64,000 bases of DNA from Microbulbifer yueqingensis (lineage in GTDB: Bacteria; Pseudomonadota; Gammaproteobacteria; Pseudomonadales; Cellvibrionaceae): assembly GCF_900100355.1 (NCBI RefSeq), contig NZ_FNFH01000003.1:62001-126000 (forward strand), written 5' to 3'. Numbering within the stretch: the first letter of the stretch is position 1; each line of letters opens with the position of its first letter. The position numbers and the translations under genes were made by a program. Shown piece after piece: positions 7,703 through 16,815 of this stretch. The notes beneath the pieces are model-generated. The model worked only from the letters and a program-made list of their open reading frames with translations. It was not told where the DNA came from and ran no database searches.

Positions 7703-9973
7703 TTACTGCAGCGCGCGAAGGTACTTGCGGGCCGCCGTCTCGTCGCCGGCCTCGCGGTGCATGGCCACCAGCGCCGAGAGGATCTGCCGGTCCGCCGGAT
7801 AGTGCTCCAGGCCCCGCTCCAGCTCGGCAATGGCTTCCTCTGGGCGGCCCGCCGAGTTGAGCGCCACCGCGTAAACGTAGATGTAGCGGGCCGGCGCAGC
7901 CTCCGCCGTCGCCGACTGGCGCAACAACTCAATTGCCGCTCCTCTTTGGCCCTGCCGCACCAGCGAGAGGCCCAGGGCGTGCTGGACGGGGGCTTTCTGC
8001 GGAACCCTGTCGAGCGCCTCCCGCAGCAGCGACTCGGCATCGCTCTCGCGGCCGGAACTGCGGTAGAGGTCGGCCAGGTTGACGTAGGCTGGAGTAAAGT
8101 AGGGCGCCAGCGAGATTGCCTGGCGGTACAGCAGCTCGGCCTGCCGCTGATCGCCCCACTGGGCGTGGATCCCCGCAAGGTTGGCCAGTGACTCCGGCCG
8201 GTCACTGTTGAAGCGCTCGGATTCCCGGTAGCTCGCCAGTGCCCGGCTGTACTGTTGCTGTACCCGCGCCGGGAGCTGCTCGACCGGGTGGGCCGCCAGG
8301 GCATTCGCGGCGAGGGATTCGGTGACCCGCTTGCCCTCGTACAGCAGGGGGATAGCGAGGGCAGGGCGGATAGGCGCAGGGACGGATTCCAGCGACTGTG
8401 CCAGGCCGAGGTTAAGCAGCGGCTCATTGCCCTGGGCTATCGCCTGGAGCAGCTGTGCCGACTGCCGGGAAAGGTAGCGTGGCAGCAGGCTTACCGCAGT
8501 TGCCCTGGCGATCGCGGGCTGGGTGTCATCGACGGCCAGCGCCATCAGGGCCCGTTCGGCGCCCGGGAGGCCATGGCGGCCGGCGTAGAGTGTCTCGCCA
8601 AAATGCGTTTCAGTGGGTGGACCGAATTTCTCTGCCAGGACCCGGGCTGCCCAGCGATTGGACTGGTCGGTATGGCAGCCGGTACAGGCGTTGGGTGTCT
8701 GCAGCCGCTCCGACAGATCCGGCCGCGGTACACGCAAGCTGTGGTCCCGGCGCGCATCCACCTGCATGTAGGTTTTGGCCGGCATATGGCAGTTGACGCA
8801 TTGTGCGCCCTCGCTGCCCCGGGGATGAAAGTGATGCGCGGCGGTATCGAATTTGCCGGGCAGGTGGCACTGGGCGCACACCGCGTTTCCCTCCGCGCGG
8901 AGCTGCAGGCTGTGGGGCTCATGGCAGTTGCTGCAGCTCACCCCTGCTGCATGCATCTTGCTCTGTAAAAAGGAGCCGTATACATAGACTTCGTCCCTGA
9001 CCTGGCCATCAGCATGGTAGAGCGGCTCAGTGAGCAGTGCCGGGCTGAAGTGATCCAGCAGCTCGCTGCCGGCCCGGGCGCCGGGGAAGCTGGTCCGGCG
9101 GCGGGAGTGGCACTGGGCACAGGTTTCGATTTCGGTTTGCGTCTCGGCCGCGGCACTCAGCCGGGCGGTGCCGGCCGCGGCGTCCATCACCCAGGCCGCC
9201 TGCTGGCCTGCGCGGTATGATACCGCGAACCCCTTTCGCGTAACGGCACGATCAGGATTCGCGGCCCATTGCAGGTGCCGTGAGGCGGGGCCGTGGCAGG
9301 CCTCGCAGCCCACGTCCATCTCTGACCAGCTGGTTGCGTATGTATGGCTGGCGGGATCGTAATTCTTCTGCAGGTTGGTGGAGTGGCAGTCGGCGCATAT
9401 GAAATTCCAGTTGTAATTGAGCCCGGTCCAGTGGAGCTGGTCCCCGGCTTCAATGTGCTCTTCCGGATGCAGGTGGAACCAGCGTTGTCCGCCCTCCGAA
9501 GTTTTACGGCTATCCCAGGCTATGCCCAGGGCCTGCAGCTTTCCGCCGGGAAGTGCCACCAGATACTGTTGCAGCGGATGGACGCCGAAGGTGTAGGCGA
9601 TCGGGTAATCTGCTGTCTTGCCGTCCGGGCCATCGGTGCGGACCATATAGCGCCCGTTGTGCGTGAAAAAACGGGAGCGGGCACCGTAATAATTAAACTC
9701 CGCATTATCGAAGTCGCCGAGCACCGTGTCGGCGTTGGCTTCCTGCATGGCCAGGTCGTGATGTGAGCCCTGCCAGCGCTTGAACTGCTCTGCGTGGCAG
9801 CCGACGCATGTGCGGGTGCCCACATAGGTTGCAGGGCTGGAGCCGGCAGGAGGTTCAGCAGTGGCTTCCTTTATCGCTCCAGGGGATGCTGGCGCTTTTT
9901 GCGCGGGCCCGCTGTGCCGGTCGCAACCGGCGATCAGTAGCATTACCAGCAATACGGGCAGGGCGACAGGCAT
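7703..9973 (-). CDS. Octahaem c-type cytochrome lipoprotein with TPR tail
   Basis: The 756-residue product begins with a lipoprotein signal (LLIAGC, Cys17) and carries eight CXXCH haem-binding motifs, with first cysteines near residues 56, 193, 223, 285, 347, 366, 392 and 430. This places it in the multihaem cytochrome c554/doubled-CXXCH group, exported unfolded and given haem in the periplasm. From about residue 560 to 750 there are TPR-type helical repeats (SLANLAGIHAQWGDQRQAELLYRQAI, AYVNLADLYRSSGRESDAESLL, and so on), usually a protein-binding scaffold. The ATG at 9973 is chosen for the signal peptide. The electron donor and acceptor are unknown and no haem lyase or quinol oxidase gene is adjacent. 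It is divergent from the HAD/sulfatase pair. Confidence 0.9.
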   Translation of the reverse strand: MPVALPVLLVMLLIAGCDRHSGPAQKAPASPGAIKEATAEPPAGSSPATYVGTRTCVGCHAEQFKRWQGSHHDLAMQEANADTVLGDFDNAEFNYYGARSRFFTHNGRYMVRTDGPDGKTADYPIAYTFGVHPLQQYLVALPGGKLQALGIAWDSRKTSEGGQRWFHLHPEEHIEAGDQLHWTGLNYNWNFICADCHSTNLQKNYDPASHTYATSWSEMDVGCEACHGPASRHLQWAANPDRAVTRKGFAVSYRAGQQAAWVMDAAAGTARLSAAAETQTEIETCAQCHSRRRTSFPGARAGSELLDHFSPALLTEPLYHADGQVRDEVYVYGSFLQSKMHAAGVSCSNCHEPHSLQLRAEGNAVCAQCHLPGKFDTAAHHFHPRGSEGAQCVNCHMPAKTYMQVDARRDHSLRVPRPDLSERLQTPNACTGCHTDQSNRWAARVLAEKFGPPTETHFGETLYAGRHGLPGAERALMALAVDDTQPAIARATAVSLLPRYLSRQSAQLLQAIAQGNEPLLNLGLAQSLESVPAPIRPALAIPLLYEGKRVTESLAANALAAHPVEQLPARVQQQYSRALASYRESERFNSDRPESLANLAGIHAQWGDQRQAELLYRQAISLAPYFTPAYVNLADLYRSSGRESDAESLLREALDRVPQKAPVQHALGLSLVRQGQRGAAIELLRQSATAEAAPARYIYVYAVALNSAGRPEEAIAELERGLEHYPADRQILSALVAMHREAGDETAARKYLRALQ

Positions 9974-10342
9974 GGGGCCTCTGGGTGCGGTCGTTGTTGT
10001 TATGCATGGCCGGTCCCCGCTCTTGTTGAAGAGGCCGAACCGCGTTTCAGTATAGCGATGCGTGCGCCACCTTTCCGGTTGCTCGGTGGAGTCGGGCGCC
10101 TTTCGGTTTCACCTGCGCCAGAGCAGGCTCTTCCACCATCTAATGACTGTCCCTGGACGCCTGGTACAGCCTGCCTTTATTCCCCGGAGGGAGGGCCGAG
10201 AGGTTTGCACGACGGAATCATTTACCGTGCCGCATCTGTGACGTCAGCCATTGGCACCTCAGGACGAGCGGCTAAAGTTAAATGGAGTCGGTGTTGGATG
10301 CGGGGCTTTCCGTTGCGGAAAGTTCGCGGAACGGGAGTGCTC
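9974..10342. other. Divergent intergenic region between the cytochrome and HAD genes
   Basis: This 369-base stretch should carry two divergent promoters. The HAD frame stays open upstream to 10058, but that part is arginine/proline-rich and lies before a good ribosome binding site and signal peptide, so I read it as non-coding. No clear -10/-35 pair or operator was seen. Confidence 0.45.
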
Positions 10343-11347
10343 ATGCGCATGAGATACAAGCTGTCAGGCCTGCTCTCGCTGGTTGTGACCCTGGTCCTGG
10401 TAGCCTGTCCGGTGGCTGTGAAGGCTGCGGACCCGTTGCCATCCTGGAAGGACAATGGCACCAAGGATGCCATTATGGAGTTTGTCGCGAAGGTGACCAG
10501 GGAGGGCGGCAAGGATTACCTTCCGCCGGAGCAGCGGATCGCCACCTTCGATAACGACGGCACGCTCTGGGCCGAAAAGCCCATTTACTTCCAGCTGGTT
10601 TACGCGGTGGACAAGGTCAGGGAGATGGCCCCGGAGCACCCGGAGTGGAAAGACCAGGAACCTTTTGCGTCCATATTAAAGGGCGATCCCCAGAAGGCCC
10701 TGGAGGGAGGGAAGCCGGCCCTGATGAAGTTGATGGCGGCCACGCACACCGGTATGACCGGCGAGGAATTCAGGAGCAGCGTCAGCGAATGGCTGGAGAC
10801 AGCACGGCATCCCAAAACGAAGAAGCGCTACACGGAGATGGTCTACCAGCCAATGCTGGAATTGCTGAGGCATCTCAGGGCCAACGGTTTCAAAACCTAT
10901 ATCGTCTCCGGTGGTGGCATCGATTTCTTGCGAGCCTTTTCCGAGGAAACCTACGGTATCCCACCGGAGCAGGTGGTGGGGAGTACCCTGAAGGCCGGCT
11001 ACGAGCTGCGCGATGGAACGCCGGTGCTGGTCAAGCAGGCGGAAGTTGCCCTGATTGACGACAAGGAAGGCAAACCGGTTGGTATCTACCAGTACATTGG
11101 CCGTCGCCCGGTGTTCGCGGCCGGGAACTCCGATGGTGATTTGCAGATGCTGGAGTACACGACCGCAGGTGCCGGCCCCAGCTTCGGGCTGCTATTGCAT
11201 CATACCGACTCTGGTCGTGAGTGGGCCTACGACCGGCATTCAGCCGTCGGGCGCCTGGATAAGGCGCTAAAGCAGGCGCCGGAAAAGGGATGGACGGTGG
11301 TCGATATGCAGGATGACTGGAGGGTGGTGTTTCCTTTTGAAAAGTGA
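10343..11347 (+). CDS. Secreted HAD-superfamily phosphatase-like protein
   Basis: The 334-residue product has a signal peptide (MRMRYKLSGLLSLVVTLVLVACPVAVKAAD) and then a haloacid dehalogenase-type fold. Motif I is FDNDGTLW (Asp70, Asp72), motif II is the Ser of YIVSGGG, and motif IV is GNSDGD. This is the SerB-like layout of phosphohydrolases that form an aspartyl-phosphate intermediate. Export of a HAD enzyme is less common than cytoplasmic location; the signal predicts periplasm, with Cys22 in a weak lipobox-like context (LVAC). GGGAG five bases upstream fixes the ATG. The arylsulfatase gene follows 87 bases later on the same strand. The substrate is unknown. Confidence 0.85.
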   Translation: MRMRYKLSGLLSLVVTLVLVACPVAVKAADPLPSWKDNGTKDAIMEFVAKVTREGGKDYLPPEQRIATFDNDGTLWAEKPIYFQLVYAVDKVREMAPEHPEWKDQEPFASILKGDPQKALEGGKPALMKLMAATHTGMTGEEFRSSVSEWLETARHPKTKKRYTEMVYQPMLELLRHLRANGFKTYIVSGGGIDFLRAFSEETYGIPPEQVVGSTLKAGYELRDGTPVLVKQAEVALIDDKEGKPVGIYQYIGRRPVFAAGNSDGDLQMLEYTTAGAGPSFGLLLHHTDSGREWAYDRHSAVGRLDKALKQAPEKGWTVVDMQDDWRVVFPFEK

Positions 11348-11434
11348 GCAGCGGCTAGTCTTACTGTTGAAATGCCCTCCGGTCACTGGCTCAGCTCGCC
11401 CGGGCACGTGACCCGCCTGCGATTGTGGAAGCAC

Positions 11435-13000
11435 ATGAGAAAAGGAATGCTGTCTCGTTCATTGCGCCTGTCCCTGCTGGGTACCCTGGCGGCACTGCTC
11501 CTCTACCAGGGCTCCGCCTGGGCCCAGTCGAAACCGAACATACTGGTGATCTGGGGCGACGATATTGGTATCACCAATATCAGCTATAACAGCCGCGGCC
11601 TGATGGGTTACGAGACGCCGAATATCGACCGTATCGCGAAAGAGGGGCTGGCCTTCACCGATTACTACGGGCAGCAGTCGTGCACGGCCGGGCGTGCGGC
11701 TTTCCTCGGTGGCAATGTGCCCATTCGGACCGGGATGACCAAGGTGGGACTGCCCGGGGCGAAGGAGGGCTGGCAGGAGTCCGATGTGACCATTGCCACC
11801 GTGATGAAGAGCCTGGGTTATGCCACCGGCCAATTCGGCAAGAACCACCAGGGCGACCGGGACGAGCACCTGCCGACCAACCACGGTTTCGACGAGTTCT
11901 TCGGCAACCTCTATCACCTGAATGCGGAGGAGGAACCGGAGCACCGGGACTATCCGAAGGATCCGGAGTTTCGTAAGAAATACGGGCCGCGGGGCGTTAT
12001 CCACGCCAGGGCGGGTGGCGAGATCAAGGACACCGGCCCCTTGACCAAAAAGCGGATGGAAACCATCGATGACGAGACGGTGACGGCCGCCATCGACTTC
12101 ATCAAGCGCGCCCACCAGGCGGGCAAGCCATTCTTCGTATGGTGGAACGGCACGCGCATGCATTTTCGCACCCATGTGAAGGCGGAGCACAAGAACCTGG
12201 CCGGGCCCAACAGCAACGAGTACCAGGACGGCATGGTCGAACATGACCAGCACGTGGGCCAGCTGCTCGATGCGCTGGACCAGCTAGGCATTGCCAAGAA
12301 CACTATCGTCTTCTATTCGACCGACAATGGCCCACATTTCAATACCTGGCCCGATGCCGGCACCACGCCGTTTCGCAGCGAGAAAAACTCCAACTGGGAG
12401 GGCGCCTATCGGGTTCCCGCATTCGTTCGCTGGCCCGGCAAGTTCCCCGCTGGCAAGGTCCTGAACGGTATCGTCTCCCATGAGGACTGGCTACCGACAC
12501 TGGCGGCTATCGGTGGAAACCCGCAGATCAAGCAGCAACTCAGGGAAGGGGTCAAGCTGGAAGGGCGCAAGTACCGGAATTACATCGACGGCTATAACAT
12601 GGTCGATTTCTTTACCGGGAGGGCCAGCGAATCTCCCCGTAAGGAATTCATCTATGTAAACGATGACGGGCAGATTGTGGCCATGCGCTACGAGCCTTGG
12701 AAGGCGGTGTTTCTCGAGAACCGGGGCGAGGCCTTCGAGGTCTGGCGCGAGCCTTTCACCGAACTGCGCGTGCCACTGCTCTTTCACCTCCGCCGCGACC
12801 CGTTCGAGCGGGCCCAGCACAATGCCAATACCTACAACGACTGGTTCCTGGACCGGGCGTATGTGCTGGTGCCCATGCAGAAGCTGGCCACTGACTTCCT
12901 CAAGACCCTGAAGGAATATCCGCCGAGCCAGACACCGGGTTCCTTCAACCTGGAGAAGGTACAGAAGATGCTGGAGGAGGGAGCGTCCGGCAGTAACTAG
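11435..13000 (+). CDS. Arylsulfatase-family enzyme, secreted
   Basis: Sulfatases hydrolyse sulfate esters with a formylglycine made from Cys or Ser in C/S-x-P/A-x-R. The 521-residue product has a signal peptide ending at about GSAWA-Q, metal ligands in NILVIWGDD (Asp42, Asp43), and the modification site C83-T-A-G-R87, the cysteine type matured by a formylglycine-generating enzyme or an anaerobic counterpart. Further marks are GYATGQFGKNHQGD, NHGFDEFFGNLYHL and FYSTDNGPH. The ATG at 11435 gives a normal signal peptide; a 21-residue upstream extension is rejected. It lies just after the HAD gene and probably in one operon. No sulfatase-maturing enzyme gene is in the window. Periplasmic action on sulfated polysaccharide or small aryl sulfates is inferred. 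Confidence 0.92.
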   Translation: MRKGMLSRSLRLSLLGTLAALLLYQGSAWAQSKPNILVIWGDDIGITNISYNSRGLMGYETPNIDRIAKEGLAFTDYYGQQSCTAGRAAFLGGNVPIRTGMTKVGLPGAKEGWQESDVTIATVMKSLGYATGQFGKNHQGDRDEHLPTNHGFDEFFGNLYHLNAEEEPEHRDYPKDPEFRKKYGPRGVIHARAGGEIKDTGPLTKKRMETIDDETVTAAIDFIKRAHQAGKPFFVWWNGTRMHFRTHVKAEHKNLAGPNSNEYQDGMVEHDQHVGQLLDALDQLGIAKNTIVFYSTDNGPHFNTWPDAGTTPFRSEKNSNWEGAYRVPAFVRWPGKFPAGKVLNGIVSHEDWLPTLAAIGGNPQIKQQLREGVKLEGRKYRNYIDGYNMVDFFTGRASESPRKEFIYVNDDGQIVAMRYEPWKAVFLENRGEAFEVWREPFTELRVPLLFHLRRDPFERAQHNANTYNDWFLDRAYVLVPMQKLATDFLKTLKEYPPSQTPGSFNLEKVQKMLEEGASGSN

Positions 13001-13220
13001 GTGCCGGACAGCCTCCGGGTCCAGCAGTCCCAGGTCGTTGGGCAGCGCCGTTTCCTGGTAGGTCTCCGCCTTGTTACCGGGCGCAGCCTTGACCCGCCAA
13101 AACCCCCGGGGGCAGTTTTGGTTGGCTTGGCTGCTACCGCGTTTGATACCGGTTGATTATCCGTCCGGGTTTCCCGCTCGCAGCCTGGTGCCACGATATA
13201 TTCCCGTAAATGAGCCTGGC

Positions 13221-15191
13221 TCAGGGCGTGTACCAGATGGGGCTGGAGAAGGCGCGCTCCTGGAGAGTCATCGGTACTTTCTTGTCCATCTCCACGTCGA
13301 ACCGAACCCTGTCGTACAGCGTCCAGCGCGGGGTAGGTATTTCCAGTGCCCGCACGTAATAGAAGGCTTTCTGTCCGGGGTCGAAGTCCGGGTCCCTGAA
13401 TACCCCGACCAGCTGTGGCGCGCCTATATCATTGGTGTATTCGGCGGTCTTCAGGTTCACGGTGTTGCCCACTGCCGGGATTTTTCCCTGTGCATCCGCC
13501 TTGCGGGTGCCCGACCATTTGACGTTGTAAATCTTCTCGTGGGTCTCGCCATCGCTGTCGACCCATCCCTTGATGACCTGGACCCGGTCGAGGTTGGCAC
13601 CCTCGGGATCCTTCATGACCGCCACCAGGAAGGTCGGCACTTGGCCTTTCTTTGCTGAGGGCAGCTTGCCTCCCATCGGCACGCCCTTCTTGTAGCCAGC
13701 GGCAGCCAGGTCGCCTCTGGCGTCCGCATCGGAAAAACCGTAGCCGCCGAAGAAGCGCACTTTCATGCGTGGCCCGGTGGTGGCAAAGGTCTCCCTGCGC
13801 TTCATGGCGTCCCAGATCGCCTCGCGGGTATTCTCCCTGGCCCAGACACCCATGATGCCGGAAGCCGCCTGCTCCCAGCCGACGTATTCACCGGCCGGGC
13901 CAGACAGCAGGGGGAATTTCCAGCGCTCCTTGTTGCTGGGCTCCAGGGTCTTGAACTTGCCGAAGAAGTTATCCTCTTCGGCGGTGGATAGCCCGGTATG
14001 GGTATCGGTAGCGGCATTGGCGCCGTACTGGAAGGGATTGGTGCCCAGCTCTTTTTCCAGCCGCATGCCGGACTTCAGCGCCTCGCGCCAGTACTCGTAT
14101 TTGAGCGCGCCCTTGGGCTTGGGCTTCAGGATCAGGTTGCCCCGGTCCCACAGGTCCCAGTCGGCGAATTCGTCGGTTGGCGACAGGGAAGGGTGGACCT
14201 CGCTCTGGCCCTTGATCTGGGTCACCTCGAACAGGGGCTCGTACCTGGCGCGCATCCGAGCCCACTGGGGCGTCATGGCCGAGCCATCGAAGCGCTGTTC
14301 CTCGAACATCCGGCCGTTGGACAGGTTGCCATTGTGGGGGATGGCAAGCACCTTGCCGCCGGTCTTGTCCTCGTAGGCTTTCATCCAGGCCCAGAGTTTT
14401 TCCGGGTCCTGGGTCTCGAAGGTGGTCAGGGGAAGGATATCCCGGGTCCGTTCGGCGCCGTCGCGGAAAATGACATTGCGGTGCAGGTTGTCACCGCCGT
14501 CCGCGTTGACCGTCCACTCGAAGGCGATAAACGTGCTGAACTCACCGGGCTGGTAATACTTTTCTGCCGCCTCAATGGTCTTCTGCCAGGCGGACTTCAT
14601 CCATTTCGGGTCCATTACCTCCTTGGGCAGCCGGCCCTCCGACTGCATGACGATCAGCTCACTCTTGGCATCCGCCGCAGCTTTTTCATCCCCGGAGGCC
14701 AGGGCATCGTGCCAGCCCTTGATGGTCTCGTTTGCCATCATCTCGGGGTTGCCGGCAACGATTTCATTAATCACTCCCATGCCATCCGAGTGGTCGGTGA
14801 TCATAAACCAGTCGTAGGGGCGCGCGAGCTTGGCCTTCAGGCCACTGTTGGACTTGACCTCCCGGCCCAGCGCAAAGCGGTAGGCGTCCTCCGGCGTCAG
14901 GGTGGCGCCGTCCATGCCGGCATCGGCGGACCAGCCGGTGTGCACGTGGCTGTCGCCAAAGTACGCTTCGCGGGGATAGGCCGCACCAGTATGGGGCCCG
15001 CGTTGCGCGGCCTGCTTTTCTTCCCGTGACGCCTTGCGCATGTCAGGTTGCCGGGCGTCGGCTTGCCCCTTCGATGTCGGGTCCGGTTTATTGTCTGCAG
15101 AGGGCGGGGTAGTTGCATTGGGTTGGTCGCAGGCGTTCAGCAGGGCTGCGATACAGGTTAGCGAAATGGCCAGTACGAATCCTTTCATCAT
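13221..15191 (-). CDS. DUF3604-family lipoprotein
   Basis: The 656-residue product begins with a lipoprotein signal (lipobox LLNAC, Cys21), a polar linker to about residue 70, and then the DUF3604 domain over the rest. The start of the domain, AYFGDSHVHTGWSADAGMDG with His82-x-His84, resembles the H-x-H metal site of PHP-type phosphoesterases, and later WFMITDHSDGMG, AIPHNGNLSNG and WARENTREAIWDAMKRRE carry more conserved His/Asp/Glu. The family is uncharacterised as to substrate; metal-dependent hydrolysis is inferred from the PHP-like motifs. AAGGTGAGC precedes the ATG pair, and the first ATG is used. The gene faces the HAD-sulfatase pair, and these three secreted hydrolases may serve one nutrient-scavenging role. 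Confidence 0.85.
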   Translation of the reverse strand: MMKGFVLAISLTCIAALLNACDQPNATTPPSADNKPDPTSKGQADARQPDMRKASREEKQAAQRGPHTGAAYPREAYFGDSHVHTGWSADAGMDGATLTPEDAYRFALGREVKSNSGLKAKLARPYDWFMITDHSDGMGVINEIVAGNPEMMANETIKGWHDALASGDEKAAADAKSELIVMQSEGRLPKEVMDPKWMKSAWQKTIEAAEKYYQPGEFSTFIAFEWTVNADGGDNLHRNVIFRDGAERTRDILPLTTFETQDPEKLWAWMKAYEDKTGGKVLAIPHNGNLSNGRMFEEQRFDGSAMTPQWARMRARYEPLFEVTQIKGQSEVHPSLSPTDEFADWDLWDRGNLILKPKPKGALKYEYWREALKSGMRLEKELGTNPFQYGANAATDTHTGLSTAEEDNFFGKFKTLEPSNKERWKFPLLSGPAGEYVGWEQAASGIMGVWARENTREAIWDAMKRRETFATTGPRMKVRFFGGYGFSDADARGDLAAAGYKKGVPMGGKLPSAKKGQVPTFLVAVMKDPEGANLDRVQVIKGWVDSDGETHEKIYNVKWSGTRKADAQGKIPAVGNTVNLKTAEYTNDIGAPQLVGVFRDPDFDPGQKAFYYVRALEIPTPRWTLYDRVRFDVEMDKKVPMTLQERAFSSPIWYTP

Positions 15192-15478
15192 TGCTCACCT
15201 TCACTGATACTGTGAGCAGCTATACCTCGCCCGAGTTATGGCGAAGATGCCGCTGTCCATGCTGCCGGACCCGGGTAACTGCCCAGCCCGGGCGATTGCA
15301 AGAACAGTAGACGAGGACGCGTTGTTCCGTGCGGCGGTAGCCGGCATAAACGCCGGGCGACCAGGCAATATGCGTGAGGTTAAGCGCTGATGCGGCAGGC
15401 TGAGAAATTGTTCCGGCGCACGTTCCGTGTTGTCCATGATGCCGGGTAGGATTTTCGCAATATAAATTGAGGGAAGAA

Positions 15479-16591
15479 ATGGCCCAGGGATCAAAGAAAG
15501 CTGTACTTTACGCCATCTTCGTTAACGGCATCATCACGGTGCTGAAAGGATTGTCGGCACTCGCCACGCATTCGGCCTCGATGATGAACGAGGCGGTGCA
15601 CAGCCTGATGGATACCCTTAACCAGGTGTTCCTCATGATCGGGCTGATCCGTGGCGGCGCGGGAGTCGACAGGACCTACGCATTCGGCCACGGCCAGAAG
15701 AAATACCTCTGGAACCTCTGGAGTGCGATCGGCCTGTTTTCGATCGGCTGCGGCCTGGGCCTGGCGCATGCCTGGCATGCCTGGCACCAACTGGGAAGCG
15801 TCGAGCGGCCCACGGCAGTCTCATTACTCGGGATGGAGATTGCTCCCATACTGATCTCGGCAGTGGTGCTGACCATTGCGCTGGTACTAGAGGGCTATGT
15901 GCTGCTTGTGGCGACGCGGGAGTTTCGGGCCCAGATGCGTGCCAAGGGTGCCAGCAACCCGTTTCGCTTCCTGCGCGAGGCGGATGACCCGACCCTGATT
16001 GCGGTGCTGCTGGAAGATTCCATCGCGGTTACCGGTGTGATCCTTGCTGCGACGGGTATCACCCTGACGCAGTTGACCGGCGATGAATCCTGGGATATCT
16101 GGTTCTCGGTCGCCATCGCGGTGATGCTGGGGATCACGGCAATCTTCCTCGGCATGATCAATATGCGCTACCTCACCAGCATCCGCGATGCCGATGCGGA
16201 GCGTGCCTTTGCGGAAATCTGCGAGCGCCGCCGGGACATCGAACGTTTTCACGACCTGCGCTCGATTGTCGTCGATGAGACCCATGTGGTGGTGGTGGCC
16301 GAAGTCGAGCTGCGCGAAGAGGTATTGGTGACTGATATGCGGGAACGCATTCACGCCCACGAGCAGGCATTGCTGGAGCGGGTCCCCGAGCAGCGCCGTA
16401 CCGAACGGGTACGGGAGTACGCGGAGATTCGCGCAGTGGTGCAGGCCACCCTGGAGCGCACCGAGCGCGTTATCGACGAGCTGGAGACGGAACTGAAGGA
16501 TCGCTGCCCGCAGGTTTTTCACCTGACGGTAGAGGTGGAAGGGATTGCTGCGGAATCCGCGCTGGATGCGCCGGGAGAGTTGTTATCCTGA
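15479..16591 (+). CDS. Cation diffusion facilitator (CDF) transporter
   Basis: CDF proteins export Zn, Fe, Mn or Co by proton exchange across the inner membrane. The 370-residue product has an N-terminal transmembrane domain with SMMNEAVHSLMDTLNQ in helix 2, the SFGHG-like block YAFGHGQKKYLWNLWSA, and LLEDSIAVTGVIL in helix 5. The E-D instead of the usual H-D pair in helix 5 and the HSLMDTLNQ pattern recall the ZnT9-like subgroup rather than classical FieF or ZitB. The C-terminal part (from about residue 225) is a cytoplasmic domain with long charged helices. The ATG at 15479 follows GAGGGAAGAA; an upstream TTG is less likely. The metal is not decided by the sequence. Confidence 0.88.
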   Translation: MAQGSKKAVLYAIFVNGIITVLKGLSALATHSASMMNEAVHSLMDTLNQVFLMIGLIRGGAGVDRTYAFGHGQKKYLWNLWSAIGLFSIGCGLGLAHAWHAWHQLGSVERPTAVSLLGMEIAPILISAVVLTIALVLEGYVLLVATREFRAQMRAKGASNPFRFLREADDPTLIAVLLEDSIAVTGVILAATGITLTQLTGDESWDIWFSVAIAVMLGITAIFLGMINMRYLTSIRDADAERAFAEICERRRDIERFHDLRSIVVDETHVVVVAEVELREEVLVTDMRERIHAHEQALLERVPEQRRTERVREYAEIRAVVQATLERTERVIDELETELKDRCPQVFHLTVEVEGIAAESALDAPGELLS

Positions 16592-16742
16592 GCGGCCCGC
16601 GGTAGGCTCCCGCTCGCGCGGTGACGGTGCCGGAATCCGGCTTTTTTGCAGGAGAAAAAGGATATCTTTGTGACCGCGGGCGGTTACCTGTTCATGTTTT
16701 CTGTTCAGGCGCTGTGCAGGAGCCGCACTTTTCCCGAATTCC

Positions 16743-16779
16743 AAGTAAAGATTACTTTCCGCCGGCCGCTCACGGCCGG
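16743..16779 (+). promoter_or_regulatory. Inverted repeat and hairpin in the malic-enzyme leader
   Basis: AAGTAA-AGA-TTACTT (16743-16757) is a perfect 6+6 inverted repeat. It is followed at 16762-16779 by a perfect 7-bp stem, CCGGCCG-CTCA-CGGCCGG. Both sit within 75 bases of the maeA ATG. Operator or leader function is inferred only. Confidence 0.35.
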
Positions 16780-16815
16780 TGTCGAGCCGATATACCCAGA
16801 ACATACGAATACCAG

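Noticed and set aside
16621-16815. N-terminal extension of malic enzyme by 65 residues
   Set aside because: The family starts at the ATG 16816 equivalent; the extension is unlike known enzymes and contains the inverted repeat and hairpin.
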